From Mycobacterium kansasii ATCC 12478 (GTDB lineage: Bacteria; Actinomycetota; Actinomycetes; Mycobacteriales; Mycobacteriaceae), in the NCBI RefSeq assembly GCF_000157895.3, contig NC_022663.1, positions 3,410,001 through 3,474,000 of the forward strand: a stretch of 64,000 nt of DNA, given 5' to 3'. The notes below the pieces were generated by a model. It did no database searches, was not told where the DNA came from, and saw nothing but the letters and a program-made list of their open reading frames with translations. The position numbers and the translations under genes were made by a program. Shown piece after piece: positions 47,383 through 56,237 of the stretch. Numbering within the stretch: position 1 is the stretch's first letter; every line of letters begins with the position of its first letter.

Positions 47383-47390
47383 GGGGCCGG

Positions 47391-49538
47391 CTACGCGGTT
47401 GACTTCACCCGGGCCGCAGCGGATTCCGGCATCGGTTCGTATCGGGCGAACCTGCGGGTGAACGATGCGGCACCGTGGGCGAGCGAGCGCAAGTCGATGG
47501 CATACCGGGTCAACTCGACCTGAGGCACTTCGGCTTTGACTACCGTGCGTTCGTTGGCGGCGGTCTCGGTACCCAGCACGCGGCCGCGGCGCCCGGACAG
47601 GTCACCCATCACCGCGCCCACGAAATCGTCGGGCACCAACACCGAGATCTCGTCGATCGGCTCCAGCAGGATCACCTTGGTCGCAGCGGCCGCATCCCGC
47701 AAAGCCAGTCCACCGGCCATCTGGAAGGCGAAGTCGGAGGAGTCGACGCTGTGGGCCTTACCGTCGAGCAGGGTGACCCGCAAGTCCACCACCGGGTAAC
47801 CGGCGAGCACCCCCTTTTCCATCTGCGCCCGGACGCCCTTCTCCACACTCGGAATGAATTGGCGTGGCACCGCGCCACCGACCACCTTGTCGACGAACTC
47901 GAACCCGGAGCCCTCCGGCAACGGCTCCACCTCGATGTCGCACACCCCGTACTGGCCGTGCCCGCCGGATTGCTTGACGTGACGGCCGTGGCCTTTGGCG
48001 TTGCCGGCGAACGTTTCGCGCAGCGGTACCCGCAGCTCCACGGTGTCCACGGTGACGCCGTACCGATTGGCCAGCCCGTCGAGCACCACGCCGGCATGGG
48101 CCTCGCCCATGCACCACAGCACGATCTGGTGGGTCTCCTGGTTCTGCTCGATCCGCAGTGTCGGGTCTTCGGCGGCAAGACGGCCCAAGCCGACCGACAA
48201 TTTGTCCTCGTCGGTCTTTGCGTGCGCCTGAATCGCGATGGGTAACAGCGGTTCCGGCATCGTCCAGGGTTTCAGCACCAAAGGCTCGGACTTGTCCGAC
48301 AGGGTGTCGCCGGTTTCCGCGCGGCTCAGCCTGCCGATGGCGCAGATGTCGCCGGCCACCACCGCGGTTGCGGGGCGTTGCTGCTTGCCGAGCGGGAACG
48401 ACAGCGGGCCGATGCGTTCGTCTTCGTCGTGGTCGGGATGGGTGTTCGCCGACCCGTTCTGGTCGCCGAAAAAGGACGAGAAATGGCCCGACACATGAAC
48501 CGTGGCGTCGGGTTTGATGGTTCCGGAGAACACCCGCACCAGGCTGACCCGGCCGACGTAGGGGTCCGACGTCGTCTTCACGACCTCGGCGAGCAATGGC
48601 GCGTTCACGTCGCAGGCCAACTCGGCGTGTGTGGCGCCCTGCGGGGTGAACACCTCCGGTAGCGGGTGCTCCATCGGAGATGGGAAGCCGCGGGTGGCGA
48701 CCTCCAGCAGTTCCAGGGTGCCGACGCCGGTGCCGCTGCACACCGGGATCACCGGGAAGAACGAGCCCCGGGCAACGGCCTTCTCCAGATCCTGGATCAG
48801 GATGGATTCGTCGATATCCTCGCCGCCGAGGTAGCGCTCCATCAACGACTCGTCCTCGGACTCCTCGATGATCCCTTCGATCAGGCTGCCGCGGGCCTCC
48901 TCGATCCGATCGGCGTCCGACGGGTCCGGGGGTCGCGCGGTGCGCTTGCCGCCGGAGTACTCGTAGTGGATTTGTGACAGCAACCCGATCAGGCCCGCAC
49001 CGGCGGGAAGGTACAGCGGTAAGACTTTGTCGCCGAACGCGTCCTGGGCGGCGGCCAGGGCCTCGGGATAGTTCGCCCGGGCGTGATCCAGCTTGGTGAT
49101 CACCACGGCGCGCGGCATGCCGACCTGGCTGCATTCCTGCCAGAGCGACTTGGTGGGTTCGTCGACGCCTTCGTTTGCCGCGATCACGAACAGCGCGCAG
49201 TCCGCGGCTCGCAGCCCGGCGCGCAGCTCACCCACGAAATCGGCGTATCCAGGGGTGTCGACGAGGTTCACCTTGATGCCGTCGTGCGACAGCGAGGCCA
49301 CCGCGAGCCCGACGGAGCGCTGCTGGCGGATCTCCGCGTCGTCGTAGTCGCAGATCGTGGTGCCGTCGGTGACCGATCCCGGCCGGGACAGCACTCCGGC
49401 CGCGACCAGCAGGGCCTCGACGAGGGTGGTCTTGCCGCCGCCTGATGGTCCCACCAGAACCACGTTGCGAACGGCGTCCGGGCCGTCCGCTGTGGGTGCG
49501 GCTCCCGCCCCCTGGGAGGCACTCGCTCTGTCGGCCAT
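47391..49538 (-). CDS. fusA2: Elongation factor G-like protein FusA2
   Basis: A 715-residue translational GTPase of the EF-G2 group (M. tuberculosis FusA2, 714 aa). G1 reads GPSGGGKTTL, and this departure from the AHVDHGKTT of true EF-G marks the group. G3 is DTPGYADF, and G4 is TKLD. Domains II-V follow, with an HGQYGV-type domain IV segment (GGHGQYGVCDIEVEPLP). EF-G2 proteins bind GTP and ribosomes but generally cannot replace EF-G; the role in mycobacteria is unclear. ATG 49538 follows TGGAGGAAAG. Upstream extension in frame is not family-like. Confidence 0.92.
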   Translation of the reverse strand: MADRASASQGAGAAPTADGPDAVRNVVLVGPSGGGKTTLVEALLVAAGVLSRPGSVTDGTTICDYDDAEIRQQRSVGLAVASLSHDGIKVNLVDTPGYADFVGELRAGLRAADCALFVIAANEGVDEPTKSLWQECSQVGMPRAVVITKLDHARANYPEALAAAQDAFGDKVLPLYLPAGAGLIGLLSQIHYEYSGGKRTARPPDPSDADRIEEARGSLIEGIIEESEDESLMERYLGGEDIDESILIQDLEKAVARGSFFPVIPVCSGTGVGTLELLEVATRGFPSPMEHPLPEVFTPQGATHAELACDVNAPLLAEVVKTTSDPYVGRVSLVRVFSGTIKPDATVHVSGHFSSFFGDQNGSANTHPDHDEDERIGPLSFPLGKQQRPATAVVAGDICAIGRLSRAETGDTLSDKSEPLVLKPWTMPEPLLPIAIQAHAKTDEDKLSVGLGRLAAEDPTLRIEQNQETHQIVLWCMGEAHAGVVLDGLANRYGVTVDTVELRVPLRETFAGNAKGHGRHVKQSGGHGQYGVCDIEVEPLPEGSGFEFVDKVVGGAVPRQFIPSVEKGVRAQMEKGVLAGYPVVDLRVTLLDGKAHSVDSSDFAFQMAGGLALRDAAAATKVILLEPIDEISVLVPDDFVGAVMGDLSGRRGRVLGTETAANERTVVKAEVPQVELTRYAIDLRSLAHGAASFTRRFARYEPMPESAAARVKSTA

Positions 49539-49834
49539 GACTTTCCTCCAGTTCTTCCGGGTATCAGGAATCCAAGCCCGCCCACTCCCGCAAGCGGTGT
49601 GTTCCAGCCCACAGGACGCAGTAGCAACTTTTCCCTCAACCGCGGCCCAGCACAAGGCCCGGCCGATGCGGTGCAACGCAAATGCGACACCGTCGTCGAC
49701 CCCCGCGGTCGGCCGATGCGGCTATCCGCCGGCGACCACCTCCGCGCGCGAAAGGCGCATGCGCTACCGCATCTCAAAGTCACGCCGTGCTTGCCTGGTA
49801 TCGGTGTGACCGGTGGGGCTGGTGGGCTGTCGGG

Positions 49835-50242
49835 TCAGCTGTGCCAGCTGGACCAACGTCGCACCGACACGGTGACCACCGGTCCGTCCAACGGAATCGA
49901 CTGGTACTGAGGGTATTTCGTGCACAGCAGCCGGTATCCGGTGTGCATGTCCGCGCCGTCGTGATGGATCGCGGCGACTCCGTCGGCCCTGACCCACCAC
50001 AACTGCGTCCAGTCGTCGTCGTAATGATCGACGAGCAGGCTGACATGCGGATTGCTTTCGATATTGGTGAGGCGCTGCAGCCGCTTGGTGGTTTTCGGCT
50101 TCGCGTCGACGGCGGTGAAGATGACGTCTCGATCCACCGCGAAAACCACCGGCACCAGGTGTGGCGTGCCCGCGGGCGTGATCGTGGCCAGCCGCGCTAC
50201 CGGCGATTGCGTGAAGGCGGCCGTCGGGTCGAATTCGCCCAC
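49835..50242 (-). CDS. PPOX-class F420-dependent oxidoreductase (Rv0121c-like)
   Basis: A 135-residue split-barrel protein of the pyridoxamine-5'-phosphate-oxidase fold: ARLATITPAGTPHLVPVVFAVD, KPKTTKRLQRLTNIESNPHVSLL, VDHYDDDWTQLWWVRADG. The TKRL-RL-NI---P-VSLLVDHY pattern is that of the actinobacterial F420-binding Rv0121 family. It would carry out F420-dependent reduction of an unknown substrate in the cytosol. Synteny (fusA2 neighbour) matches Rv0121c. Confidence 0.9.
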   Translation of the reverse strand: MGEFDPTAAFTQSPVARLATITPAGTPHLVPVVFAVDRDVIFTAVDAKPKTTKRLQRLTNIESNPHVSLLVDHYDDDWTQLWWVRADGVAAIHHDGADMHTGYRLLCTKYPQYQSIPLDGPVVTVSVRRWSSWHS

Positions 50243-50322
50243 CGGCCCAGCCTAAAGGCCGGGCTGTTGCGCGGCTCGGGCCGATCGCCCCGGAAACTCC
50301 CTCGCCGGGCTACGGTTACCCC

Positions 50323-50772
50323 ATGCCGGCGGAGACGCAGATCGCCAATCTCCTCTACCGCTATGCGGAGTGCATCGACGCCGGCGACCTGGACGAGGCG
50401 GCCGCGCTCTTCGAGCACGCTCGCATCCGGATCGACGCTGCCGGCCACGACACCATCGATGCGGCGGGGCTGCTGAGGATCTGGAAGTCGCTGATCGTCT
50501 TGTATCCCGACGGCACACCCCGAACCAAGCATGTGGTCACCAATCCGATCATCGAGATCGACGGGCACGCCAAAACCGCGCAATGCCGCAGTAACTACAC
50601 GGTGCTGCAGCAGGCCGACGACTTTCCGCTTCAGGCCATTGTTGCGGGCCGCTATCACGACCGCTTCGAATGCGTCGAGGGGACCTGGCGTTTTTCCTAC
50701 CGCGACCTGACCCTGATCGACATGGTTGGTGATATCAGTCACCATCTGAGTTATGGCATTACGCAGGCCTAG
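50323..50772 (+). CDS. SnoaL-like (NTF2 fold) protein
   Basis: A 149-residue cone-fold protein. ETQIANLLYRYAECIDAGDLDEAAALFE is the typical opening helix pair, ARIRIDAAG follows, and HVVTNPIIEIDGHAKTAQCR and RYHDRFECVEGTWRFSYRDL form the closing sheet. This is the SnoaL_4 pattern seen in dioxygenase small subunits, scytalone dehydratase-like enzymes and uncharacterised proteins. Catalytic residues are not identified. Its TAG stop falls inside the first unit of an 11-bp tandem repeat. Confidence 0.87.
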   Translation: MPAETQIANLLYRYAECIDAGDLDEAAALFEHARIRIDAAGHDTIDAAGLLRIWKSLIVLYPDGTPRTKHVVTNPIIEIDGHAKTAQCRSNYTVLQQADDFPLQAIVAGRYHDRFECVEGTWRFSYRDLTLIDMVGDISHHLSYGITQA

Positions 50773-50815
50773 TAAAGGCCTAGTAAAGGCCTAGTAAAGG
50801 CCTAGTAAAGGCCTA
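50766..50815. repeat. 11-bp tandem repeat (GGCCTAGTAAA)n
   Basis: Four perfect copies of GGCCTAGTAAA plus a partial fifth (GGCCTA). The first contains the stop codon of the SnoaL-like gene, and each unit carries in-frame TAG/TAA on the plus strand. A VNTR-type locus between this gene and pepA. Confidence 0.9.
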
Positions 50816-50972
50816 AGGCGGGTATAGGCAATAGCCGCAATCTTGGCCGCCCGAAGTCTTGGGACCTGCTGAGGTGGGTATTTGGACTACGGTAGATGTA
50901 GACAAAGTTGTGCTGCCCGGACCTTAAGGCTGGGACAATTCAGCTTCTTCCCCCGACGCAGGAGGTTACGGG

Positions 50973-52046
50973 ATGAGCAAAGATCGCCACCGCCCGGTGA
51001 GGTGGTCATGGCTGGTCGCCATAGTGGCTGTGCTCGGATTGGGTCTGGCCACACCGCCGGCGCCCGCATCGGCGGCGCCGTCCACCTTCGCGCTGGACCG
51101 GTTCGCTGATTACCCGTCGTTGCCGCTCGACCCGTCGGCGTTGGTCGGCCAGGTAGGGCCGCAGATCGTCAACATCAACACGAAGCTGGGCTACAACAAT
51201 GCGGTAGGAGCCGGCACCGGCATCGTCATCGATCCCAACGGCGTCGTGCTGACCAACAACCACGTGATTTCGGGCGCCACCGACATCAGCGCGTTCGACG
51301 TTGGCAACGGCCAAACCTACGGCGTCGACGTGGTCGGCTATGACCGCACCCAGGACATCGCGGTGCTGCAGCTGCGGGGCGCGGGCGGTCTGCCCACCGC
51401 CGCGATCGGTGGCGGAGTGTCCATCGGCGAGCCCATCGTCGCGCTGGGCAACACCGGTGGGCAGGGCGGAACGCCGCGCGCGGTGCCCGGGCGGGTGGTT
51501 GCCCTCAACCAGACCGTCCAGGCCTCGGACGCGCTCACCGGTGCCGAAGAGACGCTCAACGGGCTGATCCAGGTCGACGCCGCGATCCGGCCCGGCGACT
51601 CGGGCGGGCCGATCGTCAACAGCCAGGGGCAGGTTGTCGGCATCAACACGGCCGCTTCCGACAACTTCCAACTGTCCCAGGGCGGGCAAGGCTTTGCCAT
51701 TCCGATCGGCCAGGCTATGGCGATCGCCAACCAGATCCGCTCCGGAGGCGGGTCGCCCACGGTGCACATCGGACCGACTGCCTTCCTCGGCCTGGGCGTC
51801 GTCGACAACAACGGCAACGGCGCCAGGGTGCAGCGAGTGGTGGGGACTGCGCCCGCCGCGTCGATCGGGATCTCCAATGGCGACGTGGTCACCGCGGTCG
51901 ACGGCATCGCGATCAGTTCGGCTACCGCCTTGTCCGATGTGCTCAACGGGCATCATCCCGGTGACGTCGTCTCGATCAGCTGGCTGTCCAAATCAGGGGT
52001 CGCCCGCACCGAGAACGTGACGCTGGCGGAAGGGCCGCCGGCCTGA
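50973..52046 (+). CDS. pepA: Secreted serine protease PepA (Mtb32A-like)
   Basis: A 357-residue HtrA-type trypsin-like protease. A signal peptide of about 34 residues (WSWLVAIVAVLGLGLATPPAPASAA) comes first. The catalytic domain has His in TNNHVISG, Asp in DRTQDIAVL and Ser in RPGDSGGPIV. One C-terminal PDZ domain follows (FLGLGVVDNNGNGARVQRVV, GDVVTAVDG). It matches Rv0125 (355 aa). Acts outside the membrane. GGAGG lies before the ATG. In M. tuberculosis PE_PGRS2 precedes it, but here the tandem repeat does. Confidence 0.94.
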   Translation: MSKDRHRPVRWSWLVAIVAVLGLGLATPPAPASAAPSTFALDRFADYPSLPLDPSALVGQVGPQIVNINTKLGYNNAVGAGTGIVIDPNGVVLTNNHVISGATDISAFDVGNGQTYGVDVVGYDRTQDIAVLQLRGAGGLPTAAIGGGVSIGEPIVALGNTGGQGGTPRAVPGRVVALNQTVQASDALTGAEETLNGLIQVDAAIRPGDSGGPIVNSQGQVVGINTAASDNFQLSQGGQGFAIPIGQAMAIANQIRSGGGSPTVHIGPTAFLGLGVVDNNGNGARVQRVVGTAPAASIGISNGDVVTAVDGIAISSATALSDVLNGHHPGDVVSISWLSKSGVARTENVTLAEGPPA

Positions 52047-52114
52047 GCTACGCGGGGATGATCACAGCCGGCCGGCGAATTCGATTGGCACCGGCAGTGT
52101 TTGCCCGCATGGTT

Positions 52115-52133
52115 CCCGAGGTTCCGCCTCGGG
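52115..52133 (+). terminator. Hairpin between pepA and treS
   Basis: CCCGAGG and CCTCGGG form a perfect 7-bp stem around a 5-base loop, 69 bp after the pepA stop and 23 bp before treS. No U-tract. It may end pepA transcripts or structure the treS leader. Confidence 0.5.
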
Positions 52134-52155
52134 TACCCGTGGCATCGTGGAGTTG

Positions 52156-53952
52156 ATGAACGACGCAAGAGAAGCCTCCCGGCACGATCCTGCGCACCAT
52201 CCCGCCGAGGGCAGCCATGTCGAAGGGGGTGTGGTCGAGCACCCCGATGCCAAGGATTTCGGCAATGCCGCCGCGCTTCCCGCTGACCCGACCTGGTTCA
52301 AGCACGCCGTTTTTTACGAGGTGCTGGTCCGGGCTTTCTACGATTCCAGCGCGGACGGCTCGGGTGATCTGCGTGGACTCCTGGACCGGCTGGACTACCT
52401 GCAGTGGCTCGGCATCGACTGCATCTGGCTGCCCCCGTTCTACGACTCACCGCTGCGTGACGGCGGCTACGACATCCGCGACTTCTACAAGGTGCTGCCC
52501 GACTTCGGCACCGTCGACGACTTTGTCGCCCTGGTCGATGCCGCCCACCGCCGGGGGATCCGGGTGATCACCGACCTGGTGATGAATCACACCTCGGAAT
52601 CCCACCCGTGGTTCCAGGAATCCCGCCGCGACCCCGACGGGCCGTACGGCGACTACTACGTGTGGAGCGATACCAGCCAGAAGTACACCGACGCCCGGAT
52701 CATCTTCGTCGACACCGAAGAGTCGAACTGGACGTTCGACCCGGTCCGCCGCCAGTTCTACTGGCACCGTTTCTTCTCCCACCAGCCGGACCTCAATTAC
52801 GACAATCCGGCCGTTCAAGAGGCGATGATCGACGTCATGCGCTTCTGGCTGGGCCTGGGCATCGACGGGTTCCGGCTGGACGCGGTCCCCTACCTTTTCG
52901 AACGCGAGGGCACCAACTGCGAAAACCTGCCCGAGACGCACGCCTTCCTCAAGCGCGTCCGCAAGGTGGTGGACGACGAATTTCCCGGCCGGGTGCTGCT
53001 GGCCGAGGCCAACCAGTGGCCGGCCGACGTCGTCGAGTACTTCGGCGACGCCACCACCGGCGGCGACGAATGCCACATGGCCTTTCACTTCCCGCTGATG
53101 CCGCGCATCTTCATGGCCGTCCGCCGCGAGTCGCGGTTCCCGATTTCAGAGATCCTGGCGCAGACGCCGCCGATACCCGATATGGCGCAATGGGGGATCT
53201 TCCTGCGCAACCATGATGAGTTGACGCTGGAAATGGTCACCGACGAAGAGCGCGACTACATGTACGCCGAGTACGCCAAAGACCCGCGGATGAAGGCGAA
53301 CGTCGGCATCCGCCGCCGGCTGGCGCCGCTGCTGGATAACGACCGCAACCAGATCCAGTTGTTCAACGCGCTGCTGCTCTCGTTGCCGGGCTCGCCGGTG
53401 CTGTACTACGGCGACGAAATCGGCATGGGTGACGTGATCTGGCTGGGGGACCGCGACGGCGTGCGGACCCCGATGCAGTGGACACCGGACCGTAACGCCG
53501 GATTCTCCACAGCCAACCCCGGCCGGCTCTACCTGCCGCCGAGCCAGGATCCGGTTTACGGCTACCAGGCGGTCAACGTCGAGGCGCAGCGCGACACCTC
53601 GACATCACTGCTGAACTGGACCCGGACCATGCTTGCGGTGCGGCGGCGCCACCAGGCGTTCGCCGTCGGGTCCTTCCAGGAACTGGGCGGGTCCAACCCG
53701 TCGGTCCTGGCTTTCGTCCGGGAAACGCCGGGCAGTGACGGCAGAGACGGTGATGTGGTGCTTTGCGTGAACAACCTCTCCCGGTTCCCGCAGCCCATCG
53801 AACTGAACCTGCAGCAATGGAACAGCTACACACCGATCGAGCTCACCGGGCATGTGGAATTTCCCCCTATCGGCCACCTGCCCTACCTGCTGACCCTGCC
53901 GGGCCACGGCTTTTACTGGTTCCAGTTGTCCAGAACCGAGGAGAATGCATGA
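52156..53952 (+). CDS. treS: Trehalose synthase / alpha-amylase TreS
   Basis: A 598-residue GH13 enzyme nearly identical in pattern to M. tuberculosis TreS (Rv0126). It interconverts trehalose and maltose by intramolecular transglucosylation. Catalytic residues are visible: nucleophile Asp in DGFRLDAVPYL, acid/base Glu in LLAEANQW and transition-state Asp in LRNHDELT. The VMNHTSESHPWF segment is typical. ATG 52156 (MNDAREAS) matches the family start; a GTG at 52147 is 9 bp upstream. The maltokinase gene follows after 46 bp, forming the TreS-Mak route to maltose-1-phosphate. Confidence 0.95.
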   Translation: MNDAREASRHDPAHHPAEGSHVEGGVVEHPDAKDFGNAAALPADPTWFKHAVFYEVLVRAFYDSSADGSGDLRGLLDRLDYLQWLGIDCIWLPPFYDSPLRDGGYDIRDFYKVLPDFGTVDDFVALVDAAHRRGIRVITDLVMNHTSESHPWFQESRRDPDGPYGDYYVWSDTSQKYTDARIIFVDTEESNWTFDPVRRQFYWHRFFSHQPDLNYDNPAVQEAMIDVMRFWLGLGIDGFRLDAVPYLFEREGTNCENLPETHAFLKRVRKVVDDEFPGRVLLAEANQWPADVVEYFGDATTGGDECHMAFHFPLMPRIFMAVRRESRFPISEILAQTPPIPDMAQWGIFLRNHDELTLEMVTDEERDYMYAEYAKDPRMKANVGIRRRLAPLLDNDRNQIQLFNALLLSLPGSPVLYYGDEIGMGDVIWLGDRDGVRTPMQWTPDRNAGFSTANPGRLYLPPSQDPVYGYQAVNVEAQRDTSTSLLNWTRTMLAVRRRHQAFAVGSFQELGGSNPSVLAFVRETPGSDGRDGDVVLCVNNLSRFPQPIELNLQQWNSYTPIELTGHVEFPPIGHLPYLLTLPGHGFYWFQLSRTEENA

Positions 53953-53998
53953 CCCGCGCCGGCGACGATGCGAAGCGAAGCGAAGAGGAGCGGCGCAC

Positions 53999-55357
53999 AT
54001 GAGTCTGCCAGCCAAGCTGCCCTGGTCTGAGTGGCTGCCACAGCAACGGTGGTACGCCGGGCGCAACCGCGAGCTGTCCCGCGCGGAGGTCAACGTGGTC
54101 GTCCCGCTGAAGGACGATCTCGACTTGGTGCTCGTCGACGCCGACTACGCCGACGGTTCGGCGGAGCGCTACCAGGTGATCGTCGGTTGGGACGCCGCGC
54201 CGGTGTCCGAGTACAGCACCGTGGCAACGATCGGGTCGGCGCAAGACCGCATGGGCTTCGACGCCCTCTACGACACCGATGCGCCGCCGTTTCTGCTCTC
54301 GTTGATCGACTCGTCAGCCGTCCGCGTTGCTTGCGGCGTGGAGGTGACATTCGCCAAAGAACCGGACGTCGAATTGCCGTTGAACGCGGCGCCGCACGTC
54401 TCCGACGCCGAGCAGAGCAACACGAGCGTCATCTTCGATCGGCGCGCGATCTTCAAGGTGTTTCGCCGGGTTTCCAGTGGCATCAGTCCCGATATCGAAT
54501 TGAACCGGGTGCTCGGCCGTGCCGGTAACCCGCACGTAGCACGGTTGCTGGGGACCTACGAGATGGCCGGGCCGGATGCCGGCAGTTCGGCGGCCGGTGA
54601 GCAGGCGTGTCCGTTGGGCATGGTGACCGAATTCGCCTCCAACGCCGCCGAGGGCTGGGCGATGGCCACCGCCAGCGTCCGCGATCTGTTCGCCGAGGGC
54701 GACTTGTATGCCCACGAAGTCGGCGGAGACTTCGCCGGCGAGTCTTACCGGCTCGGTGAGGCGGTTGCGTCGGTGCACGCCACCCTGGCCGATTGCCTGG
54801 GAACGGCCCCGGCGCCATTCCCGGTGGACACCGTGCTGGCGCGGCTGTCGTCGACCGTGGCGGCGGTTCGGGAGCTGGAGGGGTACGCGGCGACGATCGA
54901 AGAGCGAATCCAGAAGCTCGCCGGCGAGACCATCACCGTCCAGCGGATCCACGGCGACCTGCACCTGGGACAGGTGTTACGGACCCCGGAGAGCTGGCTG
55001 TTGATCGATTTCGAAGGTGAACCCGGTCAGCCGCTCGATGAGCGGCGAGCACCTGATTCGCCGTTGCGCGACGTGGCCGGTGTCTTGCGCTCCTTCGAGT
55101 ACGCCGCCTACGGGCCGTTGGTGGACCAGGCCACCGACAAGCAGTTGGCCGCCCGCGCCCGGGAATGGGTCGAGCGCAATCGCACCGCATTCTGCGAGGG
55201 CTATGCGGCCGCATCGGGGACCGACCCCCGGGATTCGGCGCAACTGTTGGCCGCCTACGAATTGGACAAGGCGGTCTACGAGGTGGGCTACGAGGCGCGG
55301 CATCGGCCCGGATGGCTGCCGATTCCGTTGCGGTCGATCGCCCGGCTGACCGCCTGA
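53999..55357 (+). CDS. mak: Maltokinase Mak (Pep2)
   Basis: A 452-residue aminoglycoside-phosphotransferase-fold kinase (M. tuberculosis Mak 455 aa). It has an N-terminal cap (WLPQQRWYAGRNREL), then FDRRAIFKVFRRVSSGISPD with the nucleotide-binding Lys. Catalytic HGDLHLGQVL and metal-binding LIDFEGEPG follow. It phosphorylates maltose to maltose-1-phosphate for GlgE-dependent alpha-glucan synthesis. The start at 53999 follows AGAGGAG; an in-frame upstream ATG at 53945 would add a low-complexity GCGAA-repeat-encoded leader. TreS and Mak form heteromeric complexes in related species. Confidence 0.94.
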   Translation: MSLPAKLPWSEWLPQQRWYAGRNRELSRAEVNVVVPLKDDLDLVLVDADYADGSAERYQVIVGWDAAPVSEYSTVATIGSAQDRMGFDALYDTDAPPFLLSLIDSSAVRVACGVEVTFAKEPDVELPLNAAPHVSDAEQSNTSVIFDRRAIFKVFRRVSSGISPDIELNRVLGRAGNPHVARLLGTYEMAGPDAGSSAAGEQACPLGMVTEFASNAAEGWAMATASVRDLFAEGDLYAHEVGGDFAGESYRLGEAVASVHATLADCLGTAPAPFPVDTVLARLSSTVAAVRELEGYAATIEERIQKLAGETITVQRIHGDLHLGQVLRTPESWLLIDFEGEPGQPLDERRAPDSPLRDVAGVLRSFEYAAYGPLVDQATDKQLAARAREWVERNRTAFCEGYAAASGTDPRDSAQLLAAYELDKAVYEVGYEARHRPGWLPIPLRSIARLTA

Positions 55358-55450
55358 GCCGGCTTTTCCGCGGTTGCCCGGCGCGGGTCTGCGAGCTGAG
55401 GTTACCGGCTGATATCTGCGGACCCCGCGAGTCTCTGGAAGCATGCTCGT

Positions 55451-56137
55451 GTGCAGAAAGAGATTTACGACAGCGAAGCGAGGTTGTCCTGGGTGCTGGC
55501 GGGGCTGGCCGGAGTGTTGGGGGCGACGGCGTTCACCCACTCCGCCGGTTACTTCGTGACTTTCATGACCGGCAATGCGCAGCGAGCTGTGCTCGGAGTT
55601 TTCCGCGACGATGTGTGGCTGTCGATAACCGCGTCATTGTTGATCGTGTGCTTTGTCGCGGGTGTGGTGGTTGCCTCGATATGCCGGCGCCATTTCTGGG
55701 TCGATCATCCGCACGGCCCCACCGTGCTGACCACCTTCAGTCTGGTGGCGGCCACCGCGCTCGACATTCTCCTGGGTGGATGGGAACAGACCCTGCTTGA
55801 TTTCGTCCCGATTCTGTTCGTGGTGTTTGGGATCGGCGCATTGAACACATCGTTCGTCAAGGATGGCGAGGTGTCGGTGCCGTTGAGTTACGTGACGGGC
55901 ACTCTGGTCAAGATGGGTCAGGGCATCGAACGTCAGCTGGCCGGCGGGAAGGTGGAGGACTGGCTCGGCTACTTCTTGCTGTACGCCAGCTTCAGCCTGG
56001 GCGCCGTGGCCGGAGGCGTTATCAGCTTGGTGGTCGGCGGATCCCAGATGCTGGCGGTGGCGACGATCGTCTGCGCGGTCACCACGGGCTACACGTACTT
56101 CCACTCCGACCGGCGTGCGTTGTTGTCGGAGTCCTGA
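55451..56137 (+). CDS. YoaK-family (DUF1275) membrane protein
   Basis: A 228-residue protein with six membrane helices. The family opening is present (AGLAGVLGATAFTHSAGYFVTFMTGNAQ), as is the centre GALNTSFVKDGEVSVPLSYVTGTLVKMGQGI. DUF1275 proteins are of unknown function and contain this T-G-N and Y-TGTL-K pattern. It starts at a GTG 94 bp after mak and ends before a strong bidirectional hairpin. Confidence 0.88.
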   Translation: MQKEIYDSEARLSWVLAGLAGVLGATAFTHSAGYFVTFMTGNAQRAVLGVFRDDVWLSITASLLIVCFVAGVVVASICRRHFWVDHPHGPTVLTTFSLVAATALDILLGGWEQTLLDFVPILFVVFGIGALNTSFVKDGEVSVPLSYVTGTLVKMGQGIERQLAGGKVEDWLGYFLLYASFSLGAVAGGVISLVVGGSQMLAVATIVCAVTTGYTYFHSDRRALLSES

Positions 56138-56175
56138 TCCGGATCAGCCGGTGAGCCCCCGGTGAGCACAAGAAA

Positions 56176-56214
56176 CATCGGCAGCAGCGCTGGCCGTGTG
56201 CGCTGCTGCCGATG
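56176..56214. terminator. Bidirectional hairpin between the YoaK-like gene and fbpC
   Basis: CATCGGCAGCAGCGC (56176-56190) pairs perfectly with GCGCTGCTGCCGATG (56200-56214) over 15 bp with a 9-base loop. It lies between two convergent genes, 38 bp after the YoaK-like stop and 23 bp beyond the fbpC stop. It probably ends both transcripts. Confidence 0.8.
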
Positions 56215-56237
56215 CTGGCTCGTGTCTCAGCCGGGTC

